DNA of 64,000 nucleotides from contig NZ_FOFA01000002.1 in the NCBI RefSeq assembly GCF_900110855.1, forward strand, positions 1 to 64,000, written 5' to 3'. The stretch is from Microlunatus flavus. Lineage in GTDB: Bacteria > Actinomycetota > Actinomycetes > Propionibacteriales > Propionibacteriaceae. Every line of letters starts with the position of its first letter. Position 1 is the first letter of the stretch. Of the stretch, positions 25,054-32,642 are shown piece after piece. The notes under the pieces were generated by a model, which saw only the letters and a program-made list of their open reading frames with translations, did no database searches and had not been told where the DNA came from. The position numbers and the translations under genes are program-made.

Positions 25054-25122
25054 GTGCCGATGAACCATCGCGAGACCGCCGGGCTGGTCGCCTCGACCAG
25101 TCGCGGCGGGCCGGGGCGCTGA
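25054..25122 (+). CDS. Possible leaderless 22-residue ORF
   Basis: TAGGCT (25041-25046) followed seven bases later by GTG opens the frame MPMNHRETAGLVASTSRGGP ending GR and a TGA. It lies 17 bp before the DUF2256/DUF3253 gene. The layout matches the leaderless promoters of this genome, so it may be a leader peptide. No homology is recognised. Confidence 0.35.
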   Translation: MPMNHRETAGLVASTSRGGPGR

Positions 25123-25139
25123 GCGCCCGACGCGGGCCC

Positions 25140-25523
25140 GTGGGGGCTGGCCACGCGAAGCAGGTCGACCAGGACAAGACGTGCGCGAGCTGCGGACGTC
25201 GCATCGAGTGGCGCCGTTCGCTGGCGAAGAGCTGGGACGACGTCCGCTACTGCAGCGACGCGTGCCGCCGACGCAAGATCACGGCGGTCGACCGCCGGCT
25301 CGAGGAGCTGCTGCGCGCCCTCCTCGAACGTTCCGGCCGCAACGGCGTGAACCCCGAGGACGTGACGCACTGCGTCGACCCGGCGGGGTGGAAGGAGCTG
25401 CGCGAGCCGGCCCGCCGGGCGGCCCGTCGGTTGGTCGCGGCCGGCGTCGCCGAGATGGTCCAGCAGGGCCGGGTCGTCGACCCGTCCACCGCGCGGGGTG
25501 ACGTCCTCCTCCGCAAGGTCTGA
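25140..25523 (+). CDS. DUF2256-DUF3253 fusion protein
   Basis: A 127-residue protein of two small conserved domains. Residues 10-45 carry CASCGRRIEWRRSLAKSWDD then VRYCSDACRRRK, the four-cysteine zinc-ribbon-like DUF2256. Residues 50-127 are DUF3253, a winged-helix-like domain (LEELLRALLERS, REPARRAARRLVAAGVAEMV). Both usually occur separately or fused like this in actinobacteria and proteobacteria; no function is known. The zinc ribbon plus winged helix suggests nucleic-acid binding. GTG start after a short possible leader ORF. Confidence 0.8.
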   Translation: MGAGHAKQVDQDKTCASCGRRIEWRRSLAKSWDDVRYCSDACRRRKITAVDRRLEELLRALLERSGRNGVNPEDVTHCVDPAGWKELREPARRAARRLVAAGVAEMVQQGRVVDPSTARGDVLLRKV

Positions 25524-25581
25524 CCCGGACCCGGCGCGCGCTGCCGGGGCAGGGCGGCGGCCGATGCTTGCGGCGGCGTGG

Positions 25582-25593
25582 TAAAACGTTCAA
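25582..25593 (+). promoter_or_regulatory. LacI-type operator-like site
   Basis: TAAAACGTTCAA resembles the LacI-family consensus TGAAACGTTTCA around the central ACGT. It is the only AT-rich stretch in the 209-bp gap before the sugar-efflux-type MFS gene. No LacI-type regulator gene is in the window. Confidence 0.35.
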
Positions 25594-25732
25594 GAGACCA
25601 GTCGACCGCGTCGTACGGGTCTCGGGCGGCCGGCTGCGACGACGACGACGTGGGCCCCGGCCCCGGAGCCCGAGCTGATCGAGACCCACCACGTCCTCCC
25701 TGCGCCTGCCCACGTCCCTGCCCCTCGGCCTG

Positions 25733-26956
25733 GTGTGGCGCGACCGGTTCCACCGGTCCGCGCTGCTGGCCCTGTTCTTCTCGGGCATGGCGACGTCGGT
25801 CGCGATGCCGCAGCTCACGACGTTCTTCGTCACCGACCTCGGCGCGACCCTGCCGCAGGCGGGGCTCTACTACCTGACGAACGTCACCGCGCCCGTCGTC
25901 GGCTTCGCCCTCGGCCGGCTGTCGGACCGGCAGGACGACCGCCTGACGCTGTTCCGGGTCGGGGCCGTGGTCGGCGCGGTCGGCTGGCTCGCCATGGGCC
26001 TGTCGACGCAGCTGTGGATGCCGTTCGTCGTCAGCGTGCTCGCGCTCGGCGTCGCCGGGGCGGCGGGGGCGCAGGTGTACGCGGCCGTGCGCGACGAGCT
26101 GAGCCGACGCCCCTCGAGCGGCGACGCCGAGGTCATCTCGACGGTGCGGATGGGCTTCACCTTCGGCTGGGTCGTGGGGCCGGTGCTCGGCAGCGTTGTC
26201 GGCGGGGCGTTCGGGCTCCGCACGGTGCTCTTCGTGACCGCGGCCCTCGCGGCGCTGCAGCTGGTGCCGATGATCGGCGTCAAGGCCCCGCGGCACGTGC
26301 GCGAGGCCGTCTCGGGCGCCCCGCCGGTCGCGGCACTGAGCCGACGGGCGTCGCGCCGCGCGCTCCTGCCGCTGCTGGCCTTCTGCGGGCTGGGCATGGT
26401 GGCCTGCTCGGGCGACACCGTGAAGTTCGCCTACCTGCCGCTCTACATGAGCGAGCAGCTCCACCTGCCCGCGCTCACCCGGGGCGCCGTCATCGGCCTG
26501 CAACCGGTCTGCGAGCTGCTGCTGATGCCGCTCGCGGCCGCTCTCGCGGCCCGCTACGGCGGGATGCGGGTGGTCATGGTCGGCACCGTCTGCTCGGTCC
26601 TCGCGCACCTGGCGTACGCGACCAGCACGAGCGTCGTCGGCCTGATCGTCGCGCAGCTGCTGCTCTCGGCCATGTGGGCCGCGCTCGCCGGGCTCGGGGT
26701 CACCGTGGCGCAGGACCTCTACCCCGAGGGCGTCGGGCTCGCCTCGTCGACCTTCATGAGCTCGATCGTCTTCGCCTCCACCGTCGGCGGCCTGGTCGGC
26801 AGCGCGTTCGTGGCGCGGCTCGGGGTCCCGCACGTCTTCGTGGTCCCCGCCGTGCTGAGCGCACTCGCCCTGGTCGGGATGGCGGTGCTCGCCCGGCGCA
26901 TCGCCCGCCGCACGGTGGCGCTGCCCGTCGAGGAGCCGGCCGCCGCGAGCGCCTAG
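25733..26956 (+). CDS. MFS transporter, sugar-efflux (SetA/SotA) type
   Basis: A 407-residue membrane protein with 12 helices, beginning WRDRFHRSALLALFFSGMAT. The motif GRLSDRQDDRLTLFRVG in the second loop, a long acidic-poor central loop and the ending AVLARRIARRTVALPVEE fit the Set/Sot sugar-efflux branch of the MFS. The GTG at 25733 has no good Shine-Dalgarno; upstream the frame is open to a TGA near 25677 without another usual start, so translation may begin at a non-canonical codon. Converges with the kinase-like gene with the two stops sharing CTAG. Confidence 0.8.
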   Translation: MWRDRFHRSALLALFFSGMATSVAMPQLTTFFVTDLGATLPQAGLYYLTNVTAPVVGFALGRLSDRQDDRLTLFRVGAVVGAVGWLAMGLSTQLWMPFVVSVLALGVAGAAGAQVYAAVRDELSRRPSSGDAEVISTVRMGFTFGWVVGPVLGSVVGGAFGLRTVLFVTAALAALQLVPMIGVKAPRHVREAVSGAPPVAALSRRASRRALLPLLAFCGLGMVACSGDTVKFAYLPLYMSEQLHLPALTRGAVIGLQPVCELLLMPLAAALAARYGGMRVVMVGTVCSVLAHLAYATSTSVVGLIVAQLLLSAMWAALAGLGVTVAQDLYPEGVGLASSTFMSSIVFASTVGGLVGSAFVARLGVPHVFVVPAVLSALALVGMAVLARRIARRTVALPVEEPAAASA

Positions 26957-27507
26957 GCCGGGCTGGGCACGCCCCGCACGACGGCGAGGGCCTCGCGCAG
27001 GCTCACCGGCCGGCAGCCGCTGGCCAGGGCGCGGCGGCGCAGCGCCGGCTCCGCGCGGAACAGCGCCACCCCGCGGCGCAGCAGCACGGGCAGGGGCTTG
27101 CGGTGCTCCGACACGTCGCGGACGAAGCGGAACAGCATCGTCTGCGCCCGCGGCCGGTCGAGGTAGAGCGCGTCCATGTCGATCCCCGCGGCGCGCGCGG
27201 CCGGCACGACGTCCGGCGCGAACAGCCCCTCCGCGACGAACGTCGGCGCTCCGCCCAGGTCGACGGTGCGGGTCCCCGTACGCCGGCTCGTCGCGATGTC
27301 GTACGTCGGCACCTCGGCCCGGCCGGTGGTGCACAGCGCGACGAGCGCCGCGAGCGCGGCGTCGGCGTCCCAGCTGCCGACGTCGTCCCAGTCGACCGCC
27401 GGCTCCTCGCCGGCGCCGACCGTGGTCGTCGTCCGCGGGTTCGCCGGGTCGTCCTCGTCGCGGTAGAAGTCGTCGAGGTTCACCTGCGGGCACCGGGCCA
27501 TCGCCAC
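26953..27507 (-). CDS. Uridine kinase-like P-loop protein; annotated start lies after the P-loop
   Basis: From the first usual start (GTG 27507) the product is 184 residues and reads MAMARCPQVNLDDFYRDEDD, then PTYDIATSRRTGTRTVDL, VAEGLFAPDV and YLDRPRAQTMLFRFVRDVSE, matching uridine-kinase-like nucleoside kinases. But the ATP-binding loop LLAGPSGSGKSRLV lies just upstream in the same open frame (27508-27543). No ATG, GTG or TTG precedes it before the frame enters the neighbouring aldehyde dehydrogenase gene. The functional protein must therefore start at a CTG or other rare codon, or the start was lost to the repeat array next to it. Nucleoside kinase function suits the neighbourhood. Confidence 0.65.
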   Translation of the reverse strand: MAMARCPQVNLDDFYRDEDDPANPRTTTTVGAGEEPAVDWDDVGSWDADAALAALVALCTTGRAEVPTYDIATSRRTGTRTVDLGGAPTFVAEGLFAPDVVPAARAAGIDMDALYLDRPRAQTMLFRFVRDVSEHRKPLPVLLRRGVALFRAEPALRRRALASGCRPVSLREALAVVRGVPSPA

Positions 27508-27565
27508 CAGCCGCGACTTCCCGCTCCCCGACGGCCCGGCCAGCAGGACGAGTCGCGCGCGTGAG

Positions 27566-27625
27566 GAGACGTCCCCCGAGCCCGAGGAGACGCTCCCTCC
27601 GACGGGCTCGGGGAGCGTGGGGGAG
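27566..27625. repeat. Short GC-rich repeat array
   Basis: Repeats of the GAGACG-CTCCC-CGAGCCCG type, including inverted copies (GACGCTCCC and GGGGAGCGT). It is related to the 21-bp units at 62082-62144. It fills the space where the upstream part of the kinase-like gene and the end of the aldehyde dehydrogenase-like gene meet. Confidence 0.7.
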
Positions 27626-27628
27626 CCG

Positions 27629-28552
27629 CTAATACCCGCCGCCGCCGGAGAGGGAGAGCGCGCCGGTCGGGTGCCAGACGGTCTTGATCTCGAGGAACGC
27701 GCGCAGCCGGGCGAGGCCGGGCTCGGCGGACCAGTCGGGCGCGGTGCGGGGCACGAAGACGCGCTTGACCGTGTCGGCTGCTGCCCGCTCGAGCTCGACG
27801 CGGAGCTCGGCGGGGGCGCCGGTGAGGTCGAGGGCGTCGACGTCGCCGTGCGCCGCGAGCACGGGGGCCAGCTCGGCCACGGAACCCGTCAGCACGTTGA
27901 CCACGCCGTCCGGCACGTCGGAGGTGGCGAGCACCTCGGCGAAGGCGATCGCGACGCACGCGTCCGGCTGCGCCGCGACGACCACCGACGCGTTGCCCGT
28001 GGCCAGCACGGGCGCCAGCACCGACACCAGGCCCAGCAGCGGCGACCCGGTCGGGGCGAGCACGCCGACGACGCCGGTGGGCTCGGGCGCGGAGTAGGAG
28101 AAGTAGGGCGCGGAGACCGGGTTCGTCGAGCCGAGGACGGAGGCGAGCTTGTCGGTCCAGCCGGCGTGGTGGACCAGCCGGTCGATGCTCGCGTCGACCT
28201 CGGCGAGGGCCGCGTCGCGGTCGGCGCCGCCCGTGACGAGCAGGTCGGCGAAGTCCGAGCGCCGCCCGTCGAGCATCTCGGCGACCCGGTAGACGACCTG
28301 GCCGCGGTTGTACGGCGTCGCCTTCGCCCACGCCCTGGCGCCCTTGCGTGCGGCGACGACCGCGTCGCGGACGTCCTTGCGCGAGGCCAGCGCGGCGTTG
28401 GCCCAGAAGCCGCCCTCGGCGTCGCGCACCGCGTACGTGCGGCCCGACTCCGAGCGCGGGAAGGCTCCGCCGACGTAGAGCTTGTACGTCTTCGGGACGC
28501 CCAGACGGCTCCCGTCGGTGTTCGCCGCCGACGCGCTCTTGCCGATCCTCAC
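27629..28552 (-). CDS. Short aldehyde dehydrogenase-like protein
   Basis: A 307-residue ALDH-fold protein, about 190 residues shorter than a normal ALDH. It covers the N-terminal oligomerisation and NAD-binding parts (KLYVGGAFPRSESGRTY, GVVGVLAPTGSPLLGLVSVL, VLATGNASVVVAAQ) and then ends after the SLSGGGGY C-terminus. The catalytic Cys domain of the family is missing, so it is probably not active alone. It follows the complete ALDH directly with a GTGA overlap. Paired full-length and shortened ALDH genes beside deoC recur in actinobacteria, suggesting a partner subunit. Confidence 0.8.
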   Translation of the reverse strand: MRIGKSASAANTDGSRLGVPKTYKLYVGGAFPRSESGRTYAVRDAEGGFWANAALASRKDVRDAVVAARKGARAWAKATPYNRGQVVYRVAEMLDGRRSDFADLLVTGGADRDAALAEVDASIDRLVHHAGWTDKLASVLGSTNPVSAPYFSYSAPEPTGVVGVLAPTGSPLLGLVSVLAPVLATGNASVVVAAQPDACVAIAFAEVLATSDVPDGVVNVLTGSVAELAPVLAAHGDVDALDLTGAPAELRVELERAAADTVKRVFVPRTAPDWSAEPGLARLRAFLEIKTVWHPTGALSLSGGGGY

Positions 28553-30024
28553 GACTGGTCCTCCAGGTAGGCGGCCATCCCGGCGCGGCCGCCCTCGCGG
28601 CCGAAGCCCGACTCGCCGTAGCCGCCGAACGACGCGGCCGGGTCGAAGCGGTTGAACGTGTTGTCCCACACGACGCCGACCTTGAGCGCCCCGGCCATCG
28701 CCATCGCGCGCGAACCCTTCTCGGTCCAGACGCCGGCCGACAGCCCGTACGGGGTGTTGTTGGCCTTGGCGACCGCCTCGTCGGGCGTGCGGAACGTCTC
28801 CACGGTCAGCACGGGGCCGAAGATCTCCTCGCGCACGACGCGCATCGACCCCGCGGTGTGCGACAGGATCGTCGGCGCGACGTACCAGCCGCGCTCGGGC
28901 ACCGGGCACGACGAGCGCCACACCTGCGCGCCCTCGGCGACACCGGACCCGACGAGCTCGTCGATCTTGGCCTTCTGGGTGGGGGAGTTGATCGCCCCGA
29001 CGTCGGTGTTCTTGTCGAGCGGGTCCCCGATGCGCAGCGTCTGCGCCCGCGCCTCGAGCTTGGCCAGCACCTCCTCGGCGACCGGCTCCTGCACGAGCAG
29101 CCGCGAGCCCGCGCAGCAGACCTGGCCGGCGTTGAAGAAGATCCCGTTGACGATGCCCTCGACGGCCTGGTCGAGCGCGGCGTCGTCGAAGACGATGTTC
29201 GCTCCCTTGCCGCCCAGCTCGAGGGTGACGCGGCGGCCGGTCCCGGCGAGCGAGCGCTGGATCTCCCGTCCCACGGCCGTCGAGCCGGTGAAGGCGACCT
29301 TGTCGACGCCCGGGTGGTTGACCAGGGCCGAGCCGATGTCGCCGGCGCCGGTGACGACGTTGACCACGCCCGGCGGCAGGCCCGCGTCGGCGATGACCTC
29401 GGCCAGGACGAGCACCGACAGCGGCGTCGTCTCGGCCGGCTTGATGACGACCGTGTTGCCGGCGGCCAGGGCCGGCGCGATCTTCCACGCGGCCATGAGG
29501 AGCGGGAAGTTCCACGGGATCACCTGCGCGGCGACGCCGAGCGGCCGCGGGGCCGCCCCGAGGCCGAGGTGCTGGAGCTTGTCGGCCCACCCTGCGTGGT
29601 AGAAGAAGTGCTGCGCCGCCGTCGGCACGTCGAAGTCGCGGGTCTCGCGGATGGGCTTGCCGTTGTCGAGGCTCTCCAGCACGGCCAGCTCGCGGGCCCG
29701 CTCGGCCAGGCCCCGCGCGATCCGGAACAGGTAGCGACCGCGCTCGGCGCCGCTCATCGGGCCCCAGACCTCGTCGTACGCCCGCCGGGCCGCGGCCACC
29801 GCGGTGTCGACGTCGTCGGTCGTGCTCTGCGAGACGGTGGCGAGGACCTCCGCGGTCCCCGGGTTGAAGGTCTCGGCGTCCTCGCCGCGGCCCTCGACGA
29901 AGCCGCCGTCGACGAAGGGCAGGTAGCGGTCCTTGACGGCGGCGATGGCGGCGTTCTCCGGGGCGGGGGCGTAGGTCCAGCCGGCGCTGAGCGGGGCCGG
30001 ACGGTCCGTGGTCTGGGTGGTCAC
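28549..30024 (-). CDS. NAD(P)-dependent aldehyde dehydrogenase
   Basis: A 491-residue ALDH-superfamily enzyme oxidising an aldehyde to its acid. All key parts are present: the FTGSTAVGREI cofactor loop, catalytic Glu in LELGGKGANIVFDD, catalytic Cys in GQVCCAGSR (residues 303-304), and the EIFGPVLTVETF segment. It lies 16 bp downstream of deoC and overlaps the short ALDH-like gene. DeoC releases acetaldehyde from deoxyribose-5-phosphate, so oxidation of acetaldehyde to acetate is the likely job. Good AGGAAG site before its GTG. Confidence 0.9.
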   Translation of the reverse strand: MTTQTTDRPAPLSAGWTYAPAPENAAIAAVKDRYLPFVDGGFVEGRGEDAETFNPGTAEVLATVSQSTTDDVDTAVAAARRAYDEVWGPMSGAERGRYLFRIARGLAERARELAVLESLDNGKPIRETRDFDVPTAAQHFFYHAGWADKLQHLGLGAAPRPLGVAAQVIPWNFPLLMAAWKIAPALAAGNTVVIKPAETTPLSVLVLAEVIADAGLPPGVVNVVTGAGDIGSALVNHPGVDKVAFTGSTAVGREIQRSLAGTGRRVTLELGGKGANIVFDDAALDQAVEGIVNGIFFNAGQVCCAGSRLLVQEPVAEEVLAKLEARAQTLRIGDPLDKNTDVGAINSPTQKAKIDELVGSGVAEGAQVWRSSCPVPERGWYVAPTILSHTAGSMRVVREEIFGPVLTVETFRTPDEAVAKANNTPYGLSAGVWTEKGSRAMAMAGALKVGVVWDNTFNRFDPAASFGGYGESGFGREGGRAGMAAYLEDQS

Positions 30025-30040
30025 GTGGCTGCTTCCTGGC

Positions 30041-31075
30041 TCAGTCGAGCGCGACGGTGTCGGGGTCGGCGTAGTGCCCGTCGAGCTGCGCCCGGCGTTG
30101 CAGCACCAGGTCGTCCAGCAGCGACGAGGCGCCGAAGCGGAACCAGTGCGGGTCGAGCCACTCGGGCCCCGCGACCTCGTTCACGGCGACGAGATGGCGG
30201 ATCGCGTCCTTGGTCGTGCGGATGCCGCCGGCCGGCTTCACCGCGACCTGCTGACCCGTCTGGTCGCGCCAGTCGCGCACGGCCTGCAGCAGCACCTGCA
30301 CGAGCGGCAGCGTCGCGGCCGGGTTGACCTTGCCGGTCGAGGTCTTGAGGAAGTCCCCACCGCCGAGCAGCGCGAGCCAGCAGGCCCGGCGCACGTTGTC
30401 GTACGTCGCCAGCTCGCCGGTCTCGAGGATGACCTTGAGCCGCGCGCGTCCCGCGCACTCGGCCTTGACCGCGCGGATCTGCTCGAGCACCAGGCCGTAC
30501 TGCCCGGCGAGGAACGCGCCGCGGTCGATGACCATGTCGATCTCGTCGGCCCCGGACTCCAGCGCGAGGCGGGTGTCGGCGAGCTTGACCTCGAGGCTGG
30601 AGCGCCCGCTCGGGAACGCGGTGGCCACGCTGGCGACCTTGACGTCGCTGCCGGCGAGCTCGTCGGCGGCCGTCGCGACCCGGTCGGGGTAGACGCAGAC
30701 GGCGGCGACCTGCGGGGTGCCGGGACGGGCGGGGTCGGGGGCCAGCGCCTTGCGGGCGAGGTTGCGGACCTTGCCCGGGGTGTCGGCGCCCTCGAGCGTG
30801 GTCAGGTCGACCATCGAGATCGCGAGGTCGATCGCGGCGAGCTTGGAGGCCTTCTTGATCGAGCGGGTGGCGAGCGTGGCGGAGCGCTGCTCCAGCCCGA
30901 CGGGGTCGACGGCCGGGAGTCCGAAGAGGAAGCGTCGCAGCGTCGCCTCGTCCGCCGTGGCACCCGCCAGGTGGGACGGCAGCGCGGGTGGCGCAGGGGT
31001 CGCGGTGGCGGTGCTCGGTGGCGCGGCGGGCGCCGTCTCCGGCGCCTGGTCGGGCCGAGCGGCGTACGTCGTCAT
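30041..31075 (-). CDS. deoC: Deoxyribose-phosphate aldolase
   Basis: A 344-residue class I aldolase cleaving 2-deoxyribose-5-phosphate into glyceraldehyde-3-phosphate and acetaldehyde. The Schiff-base Lys region KVILETGEL, the second active Lys in FLKTSTGKVNPAATL and the phosphate-binding VKPAGGIRTTKDAI are intact. Longer than the E. coli type (about 260 residues), with an Ala/Pro-rich N-terminal extension (PETAPAAPPSTATATPAPPA). First gene of a three-gene set with both ALDH-like genes. This gives the end of the nucleoside degradation route whose earlier steps lie elsewhere in the window. Confidence 0.92.
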   Translation of the reverse strand: MTTYAARPDQAPETAPAAPPSTATATPAPPALPSHLAGATADEATLRRFLFGLPAVDPVGLEQRSATLATRSIKKASKLAAIDLAISMVDLTTLEGADTPGKVRNLARKALAPDPARPGTPQVAAVCVYPDRVATAADELAGSDVKVASVATAFPSGRSSLEVKLADTRLALESGADEIDMVIDRGAFLAGQYGLVLEQIRAVKAECAGRARLKVILETGELATYDNVRRACWLALLGGGDFLKTSTGKVNPAATLPLVQVLLQAVRDWRDQTGQQVAVKPAGGIRTTKDAIRHLVAVNEVAGPEWLDPHWFRFGASSLLDDLVLQRRAQLDGHYADPDTVALD

Positions 31076-31144
31076 GGCCCCACCTTATGCCGGGACGACC
31101 TGCGGCCCGCGGTCCCGCGGTGCCCCCGGGAGATGCCCCGAGCC

Positions 31145-31196
31145 GAGGCGGCGACCCCTCCACGCGCCAGGGGGGAGGGCACGGAGGGGCCGCCTC
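31145..31196 (-). terminator. Hairpin terminator after lat
   Basis: GAGGCGGC-GA-CCCCTCC and GGAGGGGCCGCCTC pair over 14 bp with one small bulge, immediately 3' of lat and upstream of deoC on the same strand. Separates the two transcription units. Confidence 0.75.
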
Positions 31197-31204
31197 CTCC
31201 AGTG

Positions 31205-32539
31205 TTACCCCGAGATGCGGGCGACGGACCGTTCCAGCGCGCCGACGGCCTCGTCGATCTCGTCGGTGGTGACGACCAGCGCCGGCCGGAAGCGGATGGA
31301 CCGCTCGCCGCAGGGCAGCGCGACGACGTGCTCGCGCTCGAAGAGGTCGACGATCACCGAGTCGCGGGTGGTGCGGTCGGCGAGGTCGACCGCGGCGAAC
31401 AGGCCACGCCCCCGCGCGTTGTCGACGACGTCCGAGCCGGCCTCGACGCGCTGCAGGCCCTCGAGCAGGTGCTCGCCCATGGCCCGGGCGTGCGAGAACA
31501 GGTCCTCCGACTCGATGATCTCCAGCATCTTGCGGGAACGGACCATGTCGACCAGGCCGCCGCCCCAGGTGGAGTTGATCCGGCCCTGCACGACGAAGAC
31601 GTTCTGCTCGACCTCGTCGACGCGGCCGCCGGCCATGACCCCGCCGACCTGGGCCTTCTTGGCGAAGGCGACGACGTCGGGGGTGACACCCAGCTGCTGG
31701 TACGCCCACGCGGTGCCGGTCGTGCCGACGCCGGTCTGCACCTCGTCGAAGATCATCAGCGCGTCGTGGTGGTGGACGAGCTGCTTCATCTTCGCGAAGA
31801 ACTCGCCCCGCACGTGGTTGTCGCCGCCCTCGCCCTGGACCGGCTCGGCGATGAACGCGGCGATGTCGTGCGGGTGCGCGGCGAAGGCGCGCTCGGCCTG
31901 CTCCAGGGCTCGGGCCTCGGCGTCCTCGACCGCGCGCAGGTGCTTCTCGAGCGGGAAGCGGACGGCCGGGACCTCGATGCGCGGCCAGTCGAACTTCGGG
32001 AAGCGGTCGGTCTTGTTCGGCTCGGTGTTGGTGAGCGACAGGGTGTAGCCGCTGCGGCCGTGGAACGCCCGCGTGAAGTGCATGATCTTGGTGCCGAGGT
32101 CGCGGCTGCGGCCGGCGGTCTCGTTCTGCCGGCTCTTCCAGTCGAAGGCGACCTTGAGCGCGTTCTCGACGGCGAGCGCGCCACCCTCGACGAAGAACAG
32201 GTGCGGCAGCGCCGGGTCGCCGAGCACGCGGGCGAACGTCGCGACGAAGTCCGCGTACGCCGTGGTGTAGACGTCCGGGTTGGCGGGCTTGTGCAGCGCG
32301 ACCTGGCCCAGCTCGGCGACGAAGGTCGGGTCGTCGGTCAGGCCGGGGTGGTTGAAGCCCAGCGGCGAGGACGCGAAGAACGTGTAGAGGTCGAGGTAGC
32401 GGGTGCCCGTCCGCGCGTCAACGATGCGCGAGCCGCGGCTGCGCTCCAGGTCGGCGACCAGCGCCGCGGAGTCGGTCAGGAGGTGCGACGCCAGCACCTC
32501 GTGCACCTCGTCAGGGGTGAGTCGGGTGTTCTCGGCCAT
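31205..32539 (-). CDS. lat: L-lysine 6-transaminase (lysine epsilon-aminotransferase)
   Basis: A 444-residue class III PLP aminotransferase that moves the epsilon-amino group of lysine to 2-oxoglutarate, giving alpha-aminoadipate semialdehyde (which cyclises to piperideine-6-carboxylate). Diagnostic stretches are LYTFFASSPLGFNHPGL, FVEGGALAVENALKVAFDWK, the AFHGRSGYTLSLTNT substrate loop, FDEVQTGVG and the PLP lysine in FAKKAQVGGVMAGG. This pattern is specific to Lat. In mycobacteria lat is controlled by an adjacent Lrp-type regulator; none is here, but two palindromes precede the gene. GGAGG site before ATG. Confidence 0.93.
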   Translation of the reverse strand: MAENTRLTPDEVHEVLASHLLTDSAALVADLERSRGSRIVDARTGTRYLDLYTFFASSPLGFNHPGLTDDPTFVAELGQVALHKPANPDVYTTAYADFVATFARVLGDPALPHLFFVEGGALAVENALKVAFDWKSRQNETAGRSRDLGTKIMHFTRAFHGRSGYTLSLTNTEPNKTDRFPKFDWPRIEVPAVRFPLEKHLRAVEDAEARALEQAERAFAAHPHDIAAFIAEPVQGEGGDNHVRGEFFAKMKQLVHHHDALMIFDEVQTGVGTTGTAWAYQQLGVTPDVVAFAKKAQVGGVMAGGRVDEVEQNVFVVQGRINSTWGGGLVDMVRSRKMLEIIESEDLFSHARAMGEHLLEGLQRVEAGSDVVDNARGRGLFAAVDLADRTTRDSVIVDLFEREHVVALPCGERSIRFRPALVVTTDEIDEAVGALERSVARISG

Positions 32540-32571
32540 GGTTGCCTCCTCGGGTTCGGGTCAGACGGCGA

Positions 32572-32599
32572 TCAGCAGTGCTGACAGGAAGATATCCTG
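32572..32599 (-). promoter_or_regulatory. Two back-to-back palindromes upstream of lat
   Basis: TCAGCAGTGCTGA (32572-32584, perfect) directly abuts CAGGAAGATATCCTG (32585-32599, 5-bp perfect arms). They lie 33-60 bp before the lat start, in or near its promoter. Lrp-type regulators often bind such tandem palindromes. The first shares the core AGCAGTGCT with the operator before the MFS gene at 21836. Confidence 0.55.
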
Positions 32600-32642
32600 C
32601 CAGAACCCGACGCTGAGGAAGAAACGACGGCGACTCCGCGAC

